Shown piece after piece: positions 23,929 to 34,699 of a stretch of DNA of 64,000 nt. Where the stretch lies: positions 3,348,001 through 3,412,000 of the forward strand of contig CM038923.1 of assembly GCA_021904315.1 (NCBI GenBank), read 5' to 3'. The notes beneath the pieces were generated by a model. It was not told the DNA's origin. It searched no databases and saw nothing but the letters and a program-made list of their open reading frames with translations. Positions within the stretch are counted from its first letter, which is position 1, and every line of letters starts with the position of its first letter. The DNA is from Sphagnum magellanicum (lineage: Eukaryota > Streptophyta > Sphagnopsida > Sphagnales > Sphagnaceae). A program made the translations under genes and the position numbers.

Positions 23929-24362
23929 TTAGACAAAATCAGGGTCTCTAAATCGACAAAGACAGCCTCTACGAGGCCTCACTCAAGAAGGTGAGTGTAC
24001 CAGTGTAAGTGCTGGTTCGCCCTGGCCAGTGGCTATGATTGGAGCAGCCTGGGGGGAGAAGGAAAAATTACATGGACGGTCATAGCAAAGAAATCCAGAG
24101 TGGCAAAACAAAAGAAATTCTGTACAGAGGAATGATTTTTCTTGGTGGATTTTCGCACTGTGGCTACAAAGAAAATTTGAAGAAATTGGGAAAAATCGTT
24201 TTAAGAGTGTGAACTCCAGAAAAAATGCACATAAAATGGAAAAAATCGACAAAGTTTACAAACCACAAAATTGAAAAAAGAAGGAAAGGAAAAAAAACAC
24301 TGGTACAGAGGTATATATGTCTGCACCCTAAATAAATATGGAAAAACATGTTGTGAAACTAA

Positions 24363-24688
24363 GGGCGACTTTAGACGAGGGTCCAAGGTCCAGGGACCAA
24401 TGAATTCAAGCAATCTTATTGGTCAAAAGCTTTAAATTGGTCCCGATGCCTTTAGAGGAGGGTCGAAGACCAAAAGTGGCAAATTGAGGCTAATATGGCA
24501 CCTGTTTTAGAGGCAAAATCAATTGGTTCAGACCAAAAGAGAGTGCTAAAAGGAGAGCTCCTGATTTGAAGAACCGAGAGTCAGGCTAGGGACCCAGGTA
24601 CACTCCAACTCAAGGAGTCAATTTGCTTCACATGAGTCCAAATTGGTTCCTAGGAAATTGGACACTGGACCCTCGTCTAAAGTGGGCC
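24363..24688. mobile_element. MITE with long TIRs, TAA target duplication
   Basis: Left end GGGCGACTTTAGACGAGGG and right end (read inward) GGCCCACTTTAGACGAGGG pair over about 30 bp, continuing with GTCCA. TAA flanks both sides (24,360-24,362 and 24,689-24,691). Length is 326 bp. An internal 'cctttagaggagggtcgaag' looks like a degenerate third copy of the end sequence. Non-coding. Confidence 0.8.
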
Positions 24689-25038
24689 TAATGCTGTTTT
24701 AATGCAAGACCCTTTTGACTCCTTATGTGGAGAACCACAATCAGCACGATTGACATATGGTGCAAAGTTTGTGTTGGATGCAAGATCTGAGGCCTTAGCC
24801 TAGTGAAAGCGAGTAAGTTTTTGTTCATATTCGGTTTTCTGACTTGCTTTTTGTTATGGTGCCCATAACCAAGTCTGTTGTTTGTGAAGGAATTAGGGAA
24901 ACCTGTAATTATTGGCCACGCTGAACCTGCAGCTACATTAATACATTCAACTTCTTGAATGAGCCCTTTCCCCATAATAACTCCAAGACGCATCACAGAA
25001 ATGTTAAATTTGAACTCAGAGACCCTGATTTAGTCTAA

Positions 25039-25150
25039 GGCCCGGCTTTACACTAGGAACTGTCAGGGCTGAAAAAACTTGGGGCCAACTTTGAGCATTT
25101 TTGGCTTTTTGTCTGGCCCCAAGTTACTAATAAATGCCAAGAAATGTTAG
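25039..25150. mobile_element. Truncated relative of the MITE at 19,220
   Basis: After TAA (25,036-25,038) the sequence 'ggcccggctttacactagg' and the following 'cttggggccaactttgagc' block match the left half of the element at 19,220. No matching right end is seen, so it is truncated. Confidence 0.45.
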
Positions 25151-25159
25151 TGTGTAGAG

Positions 25160-26930
25160 ACAGAGAAATACATTTATAGTAGTTATTTCTTTTAGGATTG
25201 AAAATAAAATGACAACACATGTGAAGACTTACTCAAAAGTGAAATCTTTCTTTGGGCTAATTAATAATAGAGTAAGCCTGAGTGCCCATAAATATTGAAA
25301 TAATGAAGGAACAAATTAAATGACCTGGAGGAATGATAAGGGGAATAATGAGGTGACATGGGAGCCGGTGCAATTATTATTTGGCTCCTTCTCACAAATT
25401 ACAAGTTGGAATTTAAGGATTTTCAAATTTTAAAAATCTTGAAAATTTCTTTAACAAAGAAGAACTGACTAAATTAAAAATGTATATTGCTAATTGAAAA
25501 AACAATGATCCAAAGTGTTCAAACTTCAAACAAGACTAGAGGTGATTGTTCATGACATACTTGAATAATTTTGCTTTCCTTGTATGATTTTTGACGTCCG
25601 AATAAAAACAAAGTTTCAAAACCAATCTCTTAAACCATTGTTGTATTAGTGTTGAGACTATACTATTTGGGGTCAATGTTTTTTTTTTGGGGTGAAACGT
25701 TAGAAATGTGCATTAGGTGGAACTTGGAAGGAGCATAATACTTGCTCTTCCATTTAAAAAGACAATCTGTCAAAAATCAAAAGAAGGTGTGTGTTACAAG
25801 ATGGCTTAGCCATGAAATTTTTATTTATTTTAAGCAAATATCTAATGAAAAGCACATATTTATTTATTTTAAAGACATTTCAAACATTTTCTTTATGTTG
25901 ATGAGCAAGGATCACAAGTTTTGATTTTTTTTACTTTGGATCCCTAAAAGTGATGGTCAACTAAGGAAAAGACAAACTACAAAGGGATCGTAATTTACAA
26001 TGAATGTCAACACTATATCTCTGCCTACCAAGGGAGGGCCAATAAAGCAAGTTCCCAAGTTGTTTGTTACTTCTCCAGGATTTGTGATGCATGGCCACAT
26101 AAAAAAAACTCTCATTTCAAAATTGCAATAGACACATCCAAAGTGAAACCAATAATAACCAACATAGGTGCAAGTTTGCTCGTATTCAGTCATTTGCTTT
26201 TGATTAAAAAGTAACCTAGAATTGAAAGCATGAAAATTTGGCAAGACTCTAAATTATCCTTCCTGCCTCTTCCCCAACCCCCCTTCCCCGCAAGAGAATT
26301 GCTCAAAATTTATCATCTCCCTCAACTTAGGTCTAAATATTTACAAAAATACCTCCAAAACATCTCACTCATCAAGGGCTTTCCCTGAATTCCCTTGAAA
26401 ACATTTATTCTTGATTTTATTAAATTCTCAATGACAAAATTGTTCAATATTCAATAAGTCTTACATGGTAAGTGTAAACATTATCGAACCACATTAGTGC
26501 ACCCCCCTACTTACTCATTGAAGGTTTTTCAGTTGTACCAAGAGATCAAGGTGGATGCACCTTGCTTTGGGAGATCTCAACATAACAAACAAAACACCTT
26601 CTTTAATAGATAGATGTTACTGCAATTCATGCTCGGAGAGGACATTAATTATAAGAAATACAAAATATGTGAATAAAAATATCAAATGCAATATATTGAT
26701 TGTTGGGTAAAAATTATTAATTAATTAATTTAAAAAAAGATGCATTTAATTTAAATAATCAATTTAGTTATAATATAATGTATTTAATAATTTGAAACAA
26801 TGATTTATAATTAATATATGATGATTTTAATATATATAATTTTAATAATAATAAGATGATAAAGTAAATCCATTAAAATTTTATATAACATCTCTAAAAA
26901 TGGTTGTTTGACACACATAAATCCCAAACT
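25160..26930. other. No recognisable feature
   Basis: AT-rich, with only chance-like short frames on either strand. A very AT-rich patch lies at 26,640-26,890. Confidence 0.45.
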
Positions 26931-26959
26931 TTACACTAAGTGTCTCTCCAAATATTCAT

Positions 26960-27370
26960 GTTAATTAGTGGGGGGGGCCATCCAAGTTCATACTTCTTTG
27001 ATTGGCCCATCATAAAAAAGTTTTGAAACATTGGACATTTGTTAATATAAAAATATTCACAAAAGATATAAGTCTCAATATTTGCCTGCCTATGTAAGTT
27101 CCAAACTTTCAAGAATACAATGTTTTGGCAAAGCATATGGGACAAAGTGAGGTGCAACTTGGAACATGTTGGGGGTTCAGACATTGAGAACCAATTGGGA
27201 ACGTGGCAAGGGAACACATTGGGAATAACAAACTCCCACCTCCCTCCCTCTCTCTCCCCCACCCCCACCCCCCCCAAACAAAAATCTAGGCCCCTTGAGT
27301 GCATGAGCTGACTCACCTCATTGGCTGTCAAAAATTTCTATGCCTACCTATGTACTTGACGATTTTTGGT
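26960..27370 (-). repeat. GTTCCC-rich dispersed repeat, copy 4 (minus strand)
   Basis: The GGGAAC motifs at 27,165-27,225, a C-rich run at 27,240-27,275 and the 'tttttggtataggc' end at about 27,365 match the reverse complement of copies 1-3. Confidence 0.5.
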
Positions 27371-27559
27371 ATAGGCATGAATTGTGAGGACTTGGAATCA
27401 GCACTTATATCATAACATTAGCCATCTAGAGGGAGTGAGGCCTCTTATAGAAGCTATTTTTAACACTGGAACTGTTACTTGAGACTATGATTTAGTCTAA
27501 AGATGGCAAGCTTATTTATAATGTTTAAAATCAAACCCAAAACTTTGAGGTTCATAAGT

Positions 27560-27875
27560 CTTCACCACAGTTCCAATGTAGGTGCTGATGTACCCATGGC
27601 GACAAATAGATAATATATCTGACAAATAGATAATATATGTGGCTACAGTGGGACGGACGGCAATGAGACGTAACAGGGAATAATGTCACGTGAATAAATT
27701 ATTCAGGGCCAATTAAAACCGACCTTGCTGGTGGCCATACACAAGTACAAATTAAAAAGCGACCTTGATGATTCTCCTTGCTCTGTCTTGCATGCATTTT
27801 TTAATCCATCATGAGTGTAGTTAGTTCAAGTCCTTTCCTGTCTTCCCTGCTTCCTTTTTCTTGGCTTTTGCATTC
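27560..27875 (+). repeat. Second copy of the 40-bp minisatellite repeat
   Basis: Collinear with 4,915-5,420 ('ccaatgtaggtgctgatg', 'cttgctggtggccatacac', 'gatgattctccttgctct', 'gttagttcaagtcctttcc'). The 40-bp array is reduced to about one and a half units. It abuts the start of the P450 5' flanking block that is shared with copy A. Confidence 0.6.
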
Positions 27876-28281
27876 CTTTTTTCAGGGAGAGATATTATTA
27901 TATGATGTCTGCCGGATGAGCTGCTCGTATGTACTTTGTGGAGTAGATGTTCAAGCAAGAGATTCATGGACATGATCCATCTGCCTTCTCCTCCACACAT
28001 GTATTGATCATCGTGAAGTGAATAGGATTGGTCGGGGATCACACACCGTGGTATAGGTGTTATGGTTATATTCATCTTGTGACATTCATGTTGCACTAAT
28101 GTGCTTGTGATCATCACCTGCTCTTCAAGCTGCTCCAATGTTTCACGATTTCATAATTCGTTTTCCGAACAATCCCGTACATACAGTGAACCTGCAGCTG
28201 TCTTTCAGATCAAGCTCCGTTGAATATTTGGGTTGTAAGTAATTTAATAATCTTGAGAAGCTGCCTGAGGAATCAGTTGAA
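27876..28281 (+). promoter_or_regulatory. P450 5' flanking block shared with copy A
   Basis: About 400 bp upstream of the P450 start codon are similar to 16,424-16,819, for example 'gtggagtagatgttcaa' and 'aagtaatttaataatcttg'. The upstream boundary of similarity falls near 27,880. The block must hold any proximal promoter and 5' UTR of the ancestral gene. I cannot place a TATA box or transcription start with confidence. Confidence 0.45.
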
Positions 28282-31200
28282 ATGGGTCCAGTTGCTGCTG
28301 CAGGGGGACTGAATATTAATTCTGCTGATCACAAGAGTAGTGGTGCAGGATTTGGTAATTCAGACTTAGTAGTACTAGGTCATCAGACAGGAGCCAAGCT
28401 CCAGGCGGGATTCGCTGCACTAGTCGGCACTGTTATTGCAATAGCAGTAGCTACTGCGTTGTGGGCCGGCTGGTTGATTTGGCAGAGGAGGCGGAATACG
28501 ATCAGTTACAAGTCGGTTGATGCAGCAGCTGGGAATATCAAGTTGAAGACTAAAGCTCCCTTGCCTCCAGGCAGTTGTGGCCTCCCTTTCTTGGGGGAGA
28601 CTTTGGAGTATCTGAGCGCTGCAAGAGCCAACAGATTACTAGAGTTCACCAACACTCGTATTGCCAAATATGGAGAGGTTCATGACTCCTGCACCCCCTA
28701 TGACAGTATATGAGCTTTTAGTCTCTCTGTCTCGATAGTTGCTAAACTCATGGTCAAGCCGTTTCACCCGATTGAAAAGCACACTTTTTGCTGCAAGAGC
28801 TCTCTCTCTCTCTCATCATTGTTCTGGTCATTATGACTTCATCATTTGCACCCACATGACAATATATTCCCTTTTGGCAGCTCTCTTTCGAAAGTTGCTA
28901 AACCTATGCTCAAGTCGTTTCAGTAAGTTGAAACGGACGCTTTTTGTTTGACCATCTCTCTCTCCCTCTCCATTTGCATTGTTCAGTCCTGATTCAGACT
29001 TGATCATCATTTGTGTGCACATAGGTGTTGTTGAACAGCATCTTCTGCAAGTGATCACCTGATCACAACATATTTGTATGAAATCTCATTAATTTGGATG
29101 TGATCTTCTTTCTTGAGGAGTCTTACAGTGGGATTTGGTTATTGTTGTTGCTCATGCAGATATTCAAAACCCATCTTCTCTTCTGTCTGACCATTTCTTT
29201 GGGTGCACCAGAGGGTAATAAGTTTTTGTTTGCAAACGAGAACAAGCTAGTCCAAAACTCATGGCCACCATCTGTGGCCAAACTTCTTGGTCGACACGCC
29301 CTTTCAACCAAAACAGGAGAAGAACACAAGTAAGCAAACTAACCCAACACTAGTTAGAAACCTATGCACATCATATCTTAACTGGATGGTAGTACTAAAC
29401 CATGAATTTTATAAGCAAAAATTGAGAACTCGCAGCTTAGTGCATGATCTACTGTGATGAGTTGATGGATGTAATATTATAGATCTATATGCAAAAATTT
29501 CCAGCTATCAAGGTTTGTGTGCAAATCATGAAAAAATTTCCTTGGTTGAAAATGAAGGCCTTGGTTAAATTCATGGATACTGATCAGGGGTATAACTTGG
29601 GTTTATATTGGTTTTCATGGGATATTTTCATTATTATTATTCAGGAAAGCCCGTCGTATTTATGCATCCTTTTTGGGCCAGATGGGTTGCAAAGTTTTGT
29701 GCCCAGAATGGATCAAATGGTGAGATGGCATTTGGATCAATTTTGGGAAAACAAGGAGGAGGTCATGGGTGTGGAGACTCTCAAACAATTCACATTCTCT
29801 TTGGTGTCTGATCTATTTTTGAGTATCAAAGATGGGCCAGAATTCAATTCTATGGCACATGATATTGAACTGTATCTTGGAGGAATAATGCAATTACCCC
29901 TTGATTTTCCAGGCACTAAATACCACAAGGCTAGGCTCGCTCGAGAAAGCCTTTTGCAGACATTGGGCACAATCATATCTCGGAGGCACAAAGTACAAGA
30001 TCAAAACTTTTCCAATTCTTTTTTTTAATTTTAAAGTTGATTTGACACCGGTCAGAGAGAAAAATAGAAAAATTTAGGAATATTACAAATTTTTGGCTAT
30101 ACCCACTGGAACATATTGTCTAAATCTGGCGATTTCAGAAATTAATGAATTCTCAAGGAAGCCAATGCAAGACCATTTCATGAATTCTCATAGAGGTTTA
30201 TGGTTGCCTTACTGCAAAATTGTCATGCAGTTTTTTGGTTACTCATTTGTGTACTAATATGGTCGGTAGTAATTGTAGGCTATCAAAGAAGGCCAAGATT
30301 GTGGGCACCATGATCTATTATCAGTATTGCAGGACAGACCTGACAATCAAGGGGACCTGATTACAGATGAGGAAATTAAAGACAATATTGTTATGTTTTT
30401 GTTTGCTGGCCATGACACCAGCAGTATCACCCTTGCAGCTATACTGAAGTATCTGTCTCTAAATCCACATTGTTTGCATGAGGTTGTCAAAGGTATTATA
30501 ATAATTTATGACATGACCAAATTTTATCTTCCACAATTTATGCTACAAGTTTTTCCTTTTTACAAATGGCATTTAAGCTTTGAAAATCATGCTTTGAAAA
30601 TTGTAATTTCAAATGTCTAGGACAATTGTCCTTAGCAATTCTTTCAGCATCCGGACATTATTTGTGTTTTCCAAATGGCTCACATGTCTGCTTTTTTTTA
30701 ACAGAGCAAGAGGAGATAGCAAAAGTAAAGGCCGGGGCACCGTTAAATTGGGAAGACACACAAAAAATGAAATATACATGGTGGGTGATGCAAGAGACTT
30801 TACGATTACAATCCCCTGTAGTAGGGGCATTCCGCAAATCCCTCAAAGAATTTGAGTATGGAGGATTCAGGATTCCAAAAGGATGTCAGGTAATATTTGT
30901 GTGGGCTTCAGAAATTGGAGCTAGGCCCTAGTCATAAGCCCTTGGCCATTTTTCTAACCCTAGAAGAAGCAGGATTTATAAAGCAAATTTTCCCTCCCAG
31001 GAGGCAGGAGGGAGTTTTCCTTCTTTGTGAGGTGTTTTCATCAAGCATTCTACAAATTGATCCCATCTTCATTATGCATTTTGTGGATTCATTGCAGCAG
31101 CTTCATCAAGCAGTTCACAAGTAATCAATCATTCACAGGCTAACTCCCTTAGAGCCGGGAGTTCATGAAATAACTGCCCCCGAGGTGCCACAATAACCAC

Positions 31201-31841
31201 CCTTGGCTACTGCCTCGGGGGCAGTGTAATTTCATGAACTCCCCACTATGAGAGAGCTGTTTTATGGGTTCAAAGTTTACAAATATAAGACCTACCTTGC
31301 ACTGTAACTAGCAACCCAAAAACAAGGAAAGCATAACTTATTTTATGTGTTCTCTTATATATTCTCTACTACTTGTATGGATATGTTTTCAAGGTCCATT
31401 CAATGGCTGCTGATTATTACACCATTCCATTTCATGCACTCAACTTCAATGTTTTACCAGATATTCCATGATGGTGTCTAAGGTGCCAATGCATCTTCAT
31501 CTTTTGAAAAAAGCTAATGATCACCCTCCTATTTGTCTATGTGGCAGGTGTTTTGGACAGTTTGGAGATCTCACATGTCACCAATTTTTTTCCCTAATCC
31601 CACAAAATTTGATCCATCCAGGTTTGAGCAAGGACCACCACCTTTCACTTTTGTACCATTTGGAGGTGGACCACATACGTGTATTGGCAATGAGTTTGCA
31701 AAAACCGAAACCATGGTTTTCTTGCACTACCTGGTCCTCAATTATGAGTGGTCAGTTGTTCACCCAAATGAGAAAATCTCCTACAATCCAATGCCTATCT
31801 TTGAAAAGGGGCTCCCACTCAAAGTTCATAAAAAAGCTTAG
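28282..31841 (+). pseudogene. Cytochrome P450, clan 85 (CYP716/CYP725-like), six exons, one apparent frameshift
   Basis: Predicted exons: 28,282-28,677; 29,160-29,329; 29,645-29,992; 30,279-30,492; 30,705-30,889; 31,548-31,841. All introns are GT-AG. Domains in order: N-terminal anchor helix (about residues 43-65, preceded by an unusually long 40-residue Gly/Ala-rich leader), PPGSCGLPFLGETLEY hinge, helix I AGHDTSS, helix K ETLR, FDPSRF, and heme loop FGGGPHTCIG with Cys ligand. The usual Arg of FxxGxRxCxG is His here. Such enzymes hydroxylate triterpenes or diterpenoids at the ER. The six exons total 1,607 nt, not a multiple of three: exon 3 reads KKARRIYASF, then must change frame to reach PDGLQSFVPRMDQ. 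Copy B has one more base here. So this copy is a recent pseudogene, or the base is an assembly error. Intact length would be about 535 residues. Confidence 0.85.
28690..29005 (+). repeat. Tandem duplication inside P450 intron 1
   Basis: Two imperfect units of about 155-160 bp lie side by side (about 28,690-28,847 and 28,848-29,005). Each holds 'gttgctaaac..atg.tcaag.cgtttca', a 'cactttttg/cgctttttg' stretch, a CTCTCTCT run and a 'cattgttc' block. It lengthens intron 1 and does not disturb the splice sites. Confidence 0.55.
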
Positions 31842-32340
31842 TATTTAGGTACTTGTAGATGGAACTGCCAATAGGGTTAGGTGGAGGATTACCTGACGAA
31901 CACATGGGAACTCAAGGGCAAACACATCCACATAAACAGATTCTTGTCACCATGTGCTACATGTACACTACTAATAAGATGATTGTATTGATGAAGCTTT
32001 TTCTCTTGCACATCAACATGAAAAATTTGGAAGCTTTTTGGCTTGTCTTGATAAGGAGTTTTATGTCCATATCCAACTCTAATACTTTGTAACCTTGGGA
32101 AGGAACACTAATTGGGAATACTCAGTGTCGTGTATGATGTGCTTGTTTTGAGGTGCTCACATAAGTACACATAACTGATGGAAAGAGCTATTGATGTAAC
32201 CCTATGCACGTGGATGGGTAACAGATGATATGTTAAAATTACACCAGAAAGCTAGCTATATATTGATAAATCAAAGTGACTATGTAATCAGAGTTAACAT
32301 ATATTACTGTGAACTTAGAGCATGCCCAGCAACAGCCCCA
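31842..32340 (+). other. P450 3' flank shared with copy A
   Basis: The roughly 480 bp after the stop codon align with 20,167-20,650, for example 'aagatgattgtattgatgaa' and 'gctagctatatattgata'. So the duplication that made copy A and this copy included the 3' flank. Confidence 0.6.
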
Positions 32341-32350
32341 GGCTTTGAAC

Positions 32351-32463
32351 CTCTATAAATATGTAGCGAATCCAATGTGCCCCTTTATATGCCTCTATGA
32401 ATATGCAGCACATCAAAGGTGCCCCTTTGTGTCTCTATGAATATGTAGCACATCCAAGGTGCC
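32351..32463 (+). repeat. Minisatellite, about three units
   Basis: A unit resembling 'cctctatgaatatgtagca' plus 'catccaaggtgcccctttg' occurs three times in succession with small length differences, directly after the P450 3' flank. Confidence 0.6.
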
Positions 32464-33399
32464 ATGTTAATTTCTTCCACATTCCCACCCATAAACCTGA
32501 AAACCTAAACTGAACATAGTGATAGATGATTTTAAATTGCACCACTTGGCCAATCATTATGGTTGGGCAACCAAGAACAATCATTTCCTTGTAGTCACAT
32601 TATTGCAGGCATTGCTAACATGGGCAGTGTGGAGCAGGTCTTCGTTTTTTACAACAGTCGGGTTGGAGTATTTGAAAATGAAAAATTCAAAGAATTGTCT
32701 GGCCCAGTTCTTTTACTTTTAGAAGATTTAAAGAATCACCCCAAGTCCAGGTCTTAGAAATCCAAAGAGGGAGAGTTATGAGATGAGGGCGGGGTTAGGG
32801 TTACCTGATTAACCAGGTATAAGGCTCAGTTGTTTAACATAAACAACTAGACTAGTATAAAAAAGTTTTTATACTAGGGTTTCTAGAAGAGGCCCTTAAA
32901 AATACATTTCGGGTCTTTAACAATGTCCTACAAAGTCGGATCTTTGTCAAGTTTTTAAAGGTTTAATATTCAATCTTAAATCTTTTAAGCTCACAAGGCA
33001 AGCTCCTGACAATCTAAAACGACATTAATGTTTTGCAAGCTTAAACAGAGATGTGTTACTTGAATGTAGAAGCATGGATCACAACTGAGAATGATATTGA
33101 TTATTTGTAATAGCTAAAAGAACTTGAAGAGTTCTTTTTAAAGGGAGCAAAATTCGGGTATGAAATGGTTATTGATTCTAATTTTTTAGAAACATCCAAC
33201 ATTGTTATTCTCCTTGAGTAGGGTCTAGTTATGAATACTTGAAATTTTGAAATCACCAGTTATGAGGTGGGGGTGGGTGTTAATTTTTAGAAAATGCCGA
33301 GAAGGAGGGGGTTCCAGGTTTTTGAAAAAATAAGAACTGGTGGACATATATGCATATACCTGGTTTGATACCCGGTTAATACCTGGCACAAAAATAAAT

Positions 33400-34690
33400 A
33401 CCCACCTCACATTGATATTTACCGGACCAAAGTAGTTTCACAATATTTGCTTGTAAATAGGTACTTCATCCCAAATAGATTGGACAAGCCATTTCATTGT
33501 TGTTGTTCAGCATTCTCTTTGTTGTTTACATTTCTTGTACGAATATGGAAAAATGTTGGTCTAGTATCGAGTATATTGTGTACAAGTCAAGTCCTACTAA
33601 AGCATGGGAATAACCACCACATTGATAAAGAAATCATATCTTTTGAAATCAATGTTGAAAAATATAGTTATTAATTGAGTTTACTGTGTTGCTATTGGAA
33701 AGAGGAAAAATAAATTGGTCTTATTTTTTGTTTGTTTTCATATGTTGTGTGACAATAAACTAATTACAAGAGTATGGACAAGATGATGCATTTCTTTGAT
33801 TTCAAAAACTTTCCAAAAACGCATTGGTCAAACACAATTGGTTAGGAGATGGCATCTTGCACATGTACGAGTTGGTTGTCAACAAAATCAAAATTTTGGT
33901 TGAGACTATTAGGTTCATTTCCCTCTTGTGTGATGAAGTCACAACTTATGATCAACAATCCTTGGCTTCCATTCATGCATGGGTTCATTCATGCTAAAAG
34001 GAACTGTCGACACCTCCTTGGTCACCATGTGACATTGTTGTGACAAAGTAAATACACAATGCTTAGACACTACTTAAACAATTGTTTACACTTAGATTTC
34101 ATTGTGTTTTTAAAGCATGACAAGCAAATGTTATGGACTTAAAAAAGTTCTTAAAGATTTTTTATATTTATCATATTATTAAATAAAACTTATCCAAATA
34201 CTAGATTAGTATATTTAAAAAGTGCCTACACAAATATAACACACAATTTTAACATTACCTTTATTTATGAATTTTGTAAAAAGGGATTCATTATAGCATG
34301 GGTGGCTCCTTAAAGAGATATGCACTTGTATATGTGATTGAAGATTGACAATAAATTGTTTTGTTGTTATCCTTGCAATAGGTGATTGATGGGGCCACTT
34401 CTAATAATCTTGTGAGAGTTTTGATGGATGTCATTATGTTTTTTGATTATTGATTTAGGAAACAATTGCATCTAAATTGATAAATTTTGGAACTAAGGGA
34501 GTGAGTGTGTTTCAAGGTATCAAAAAAAATGTGACAATCCAATTGAAAGATCAAAATGCAACATTTGTGATTGATATGCATTGTATGAACCCTTGCACAA
34601 ATCTAATAGTCCAAACTTTTTTTAAACTAGGCATTATAAGAAAGATTAAAAATGTTTTGTAAAGCTTATATGTATACTTCTTTCACACTT
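33400..34690 (+). pseudogene. hAT-like transposase remnant, copy 2
   Basis: Collinear with copy 1. Readable pieces: ELVVNKIKILVETIRF then LLCDEVTTYDQQSLASIHAW (33,868-33,990), and further on INFGTKGVSVFQGIKKNV, TIQLKDQNATFVIDMHCMN and PCTNLIVQTFFKLGIIRKI (34,477-34,660). The last block corresponds to the 'FGSDGA-x-V-x-G...HC-x-A-H-R-x-N-L' region of hAT-like transposases, with the His/Arg positions altered. Stops and frame changes separate the pieces. Confidence 0.65.
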
Positions 34691-34699
34691 CAAAAGGAA

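Noticed and set aside
24201-24413. Minus-strand Phe-rich frames suggesting membrane segments
   Set aside because: Composition follows from A-rich DNA (24,240-24,300) and the MITE edge; no conserved features.
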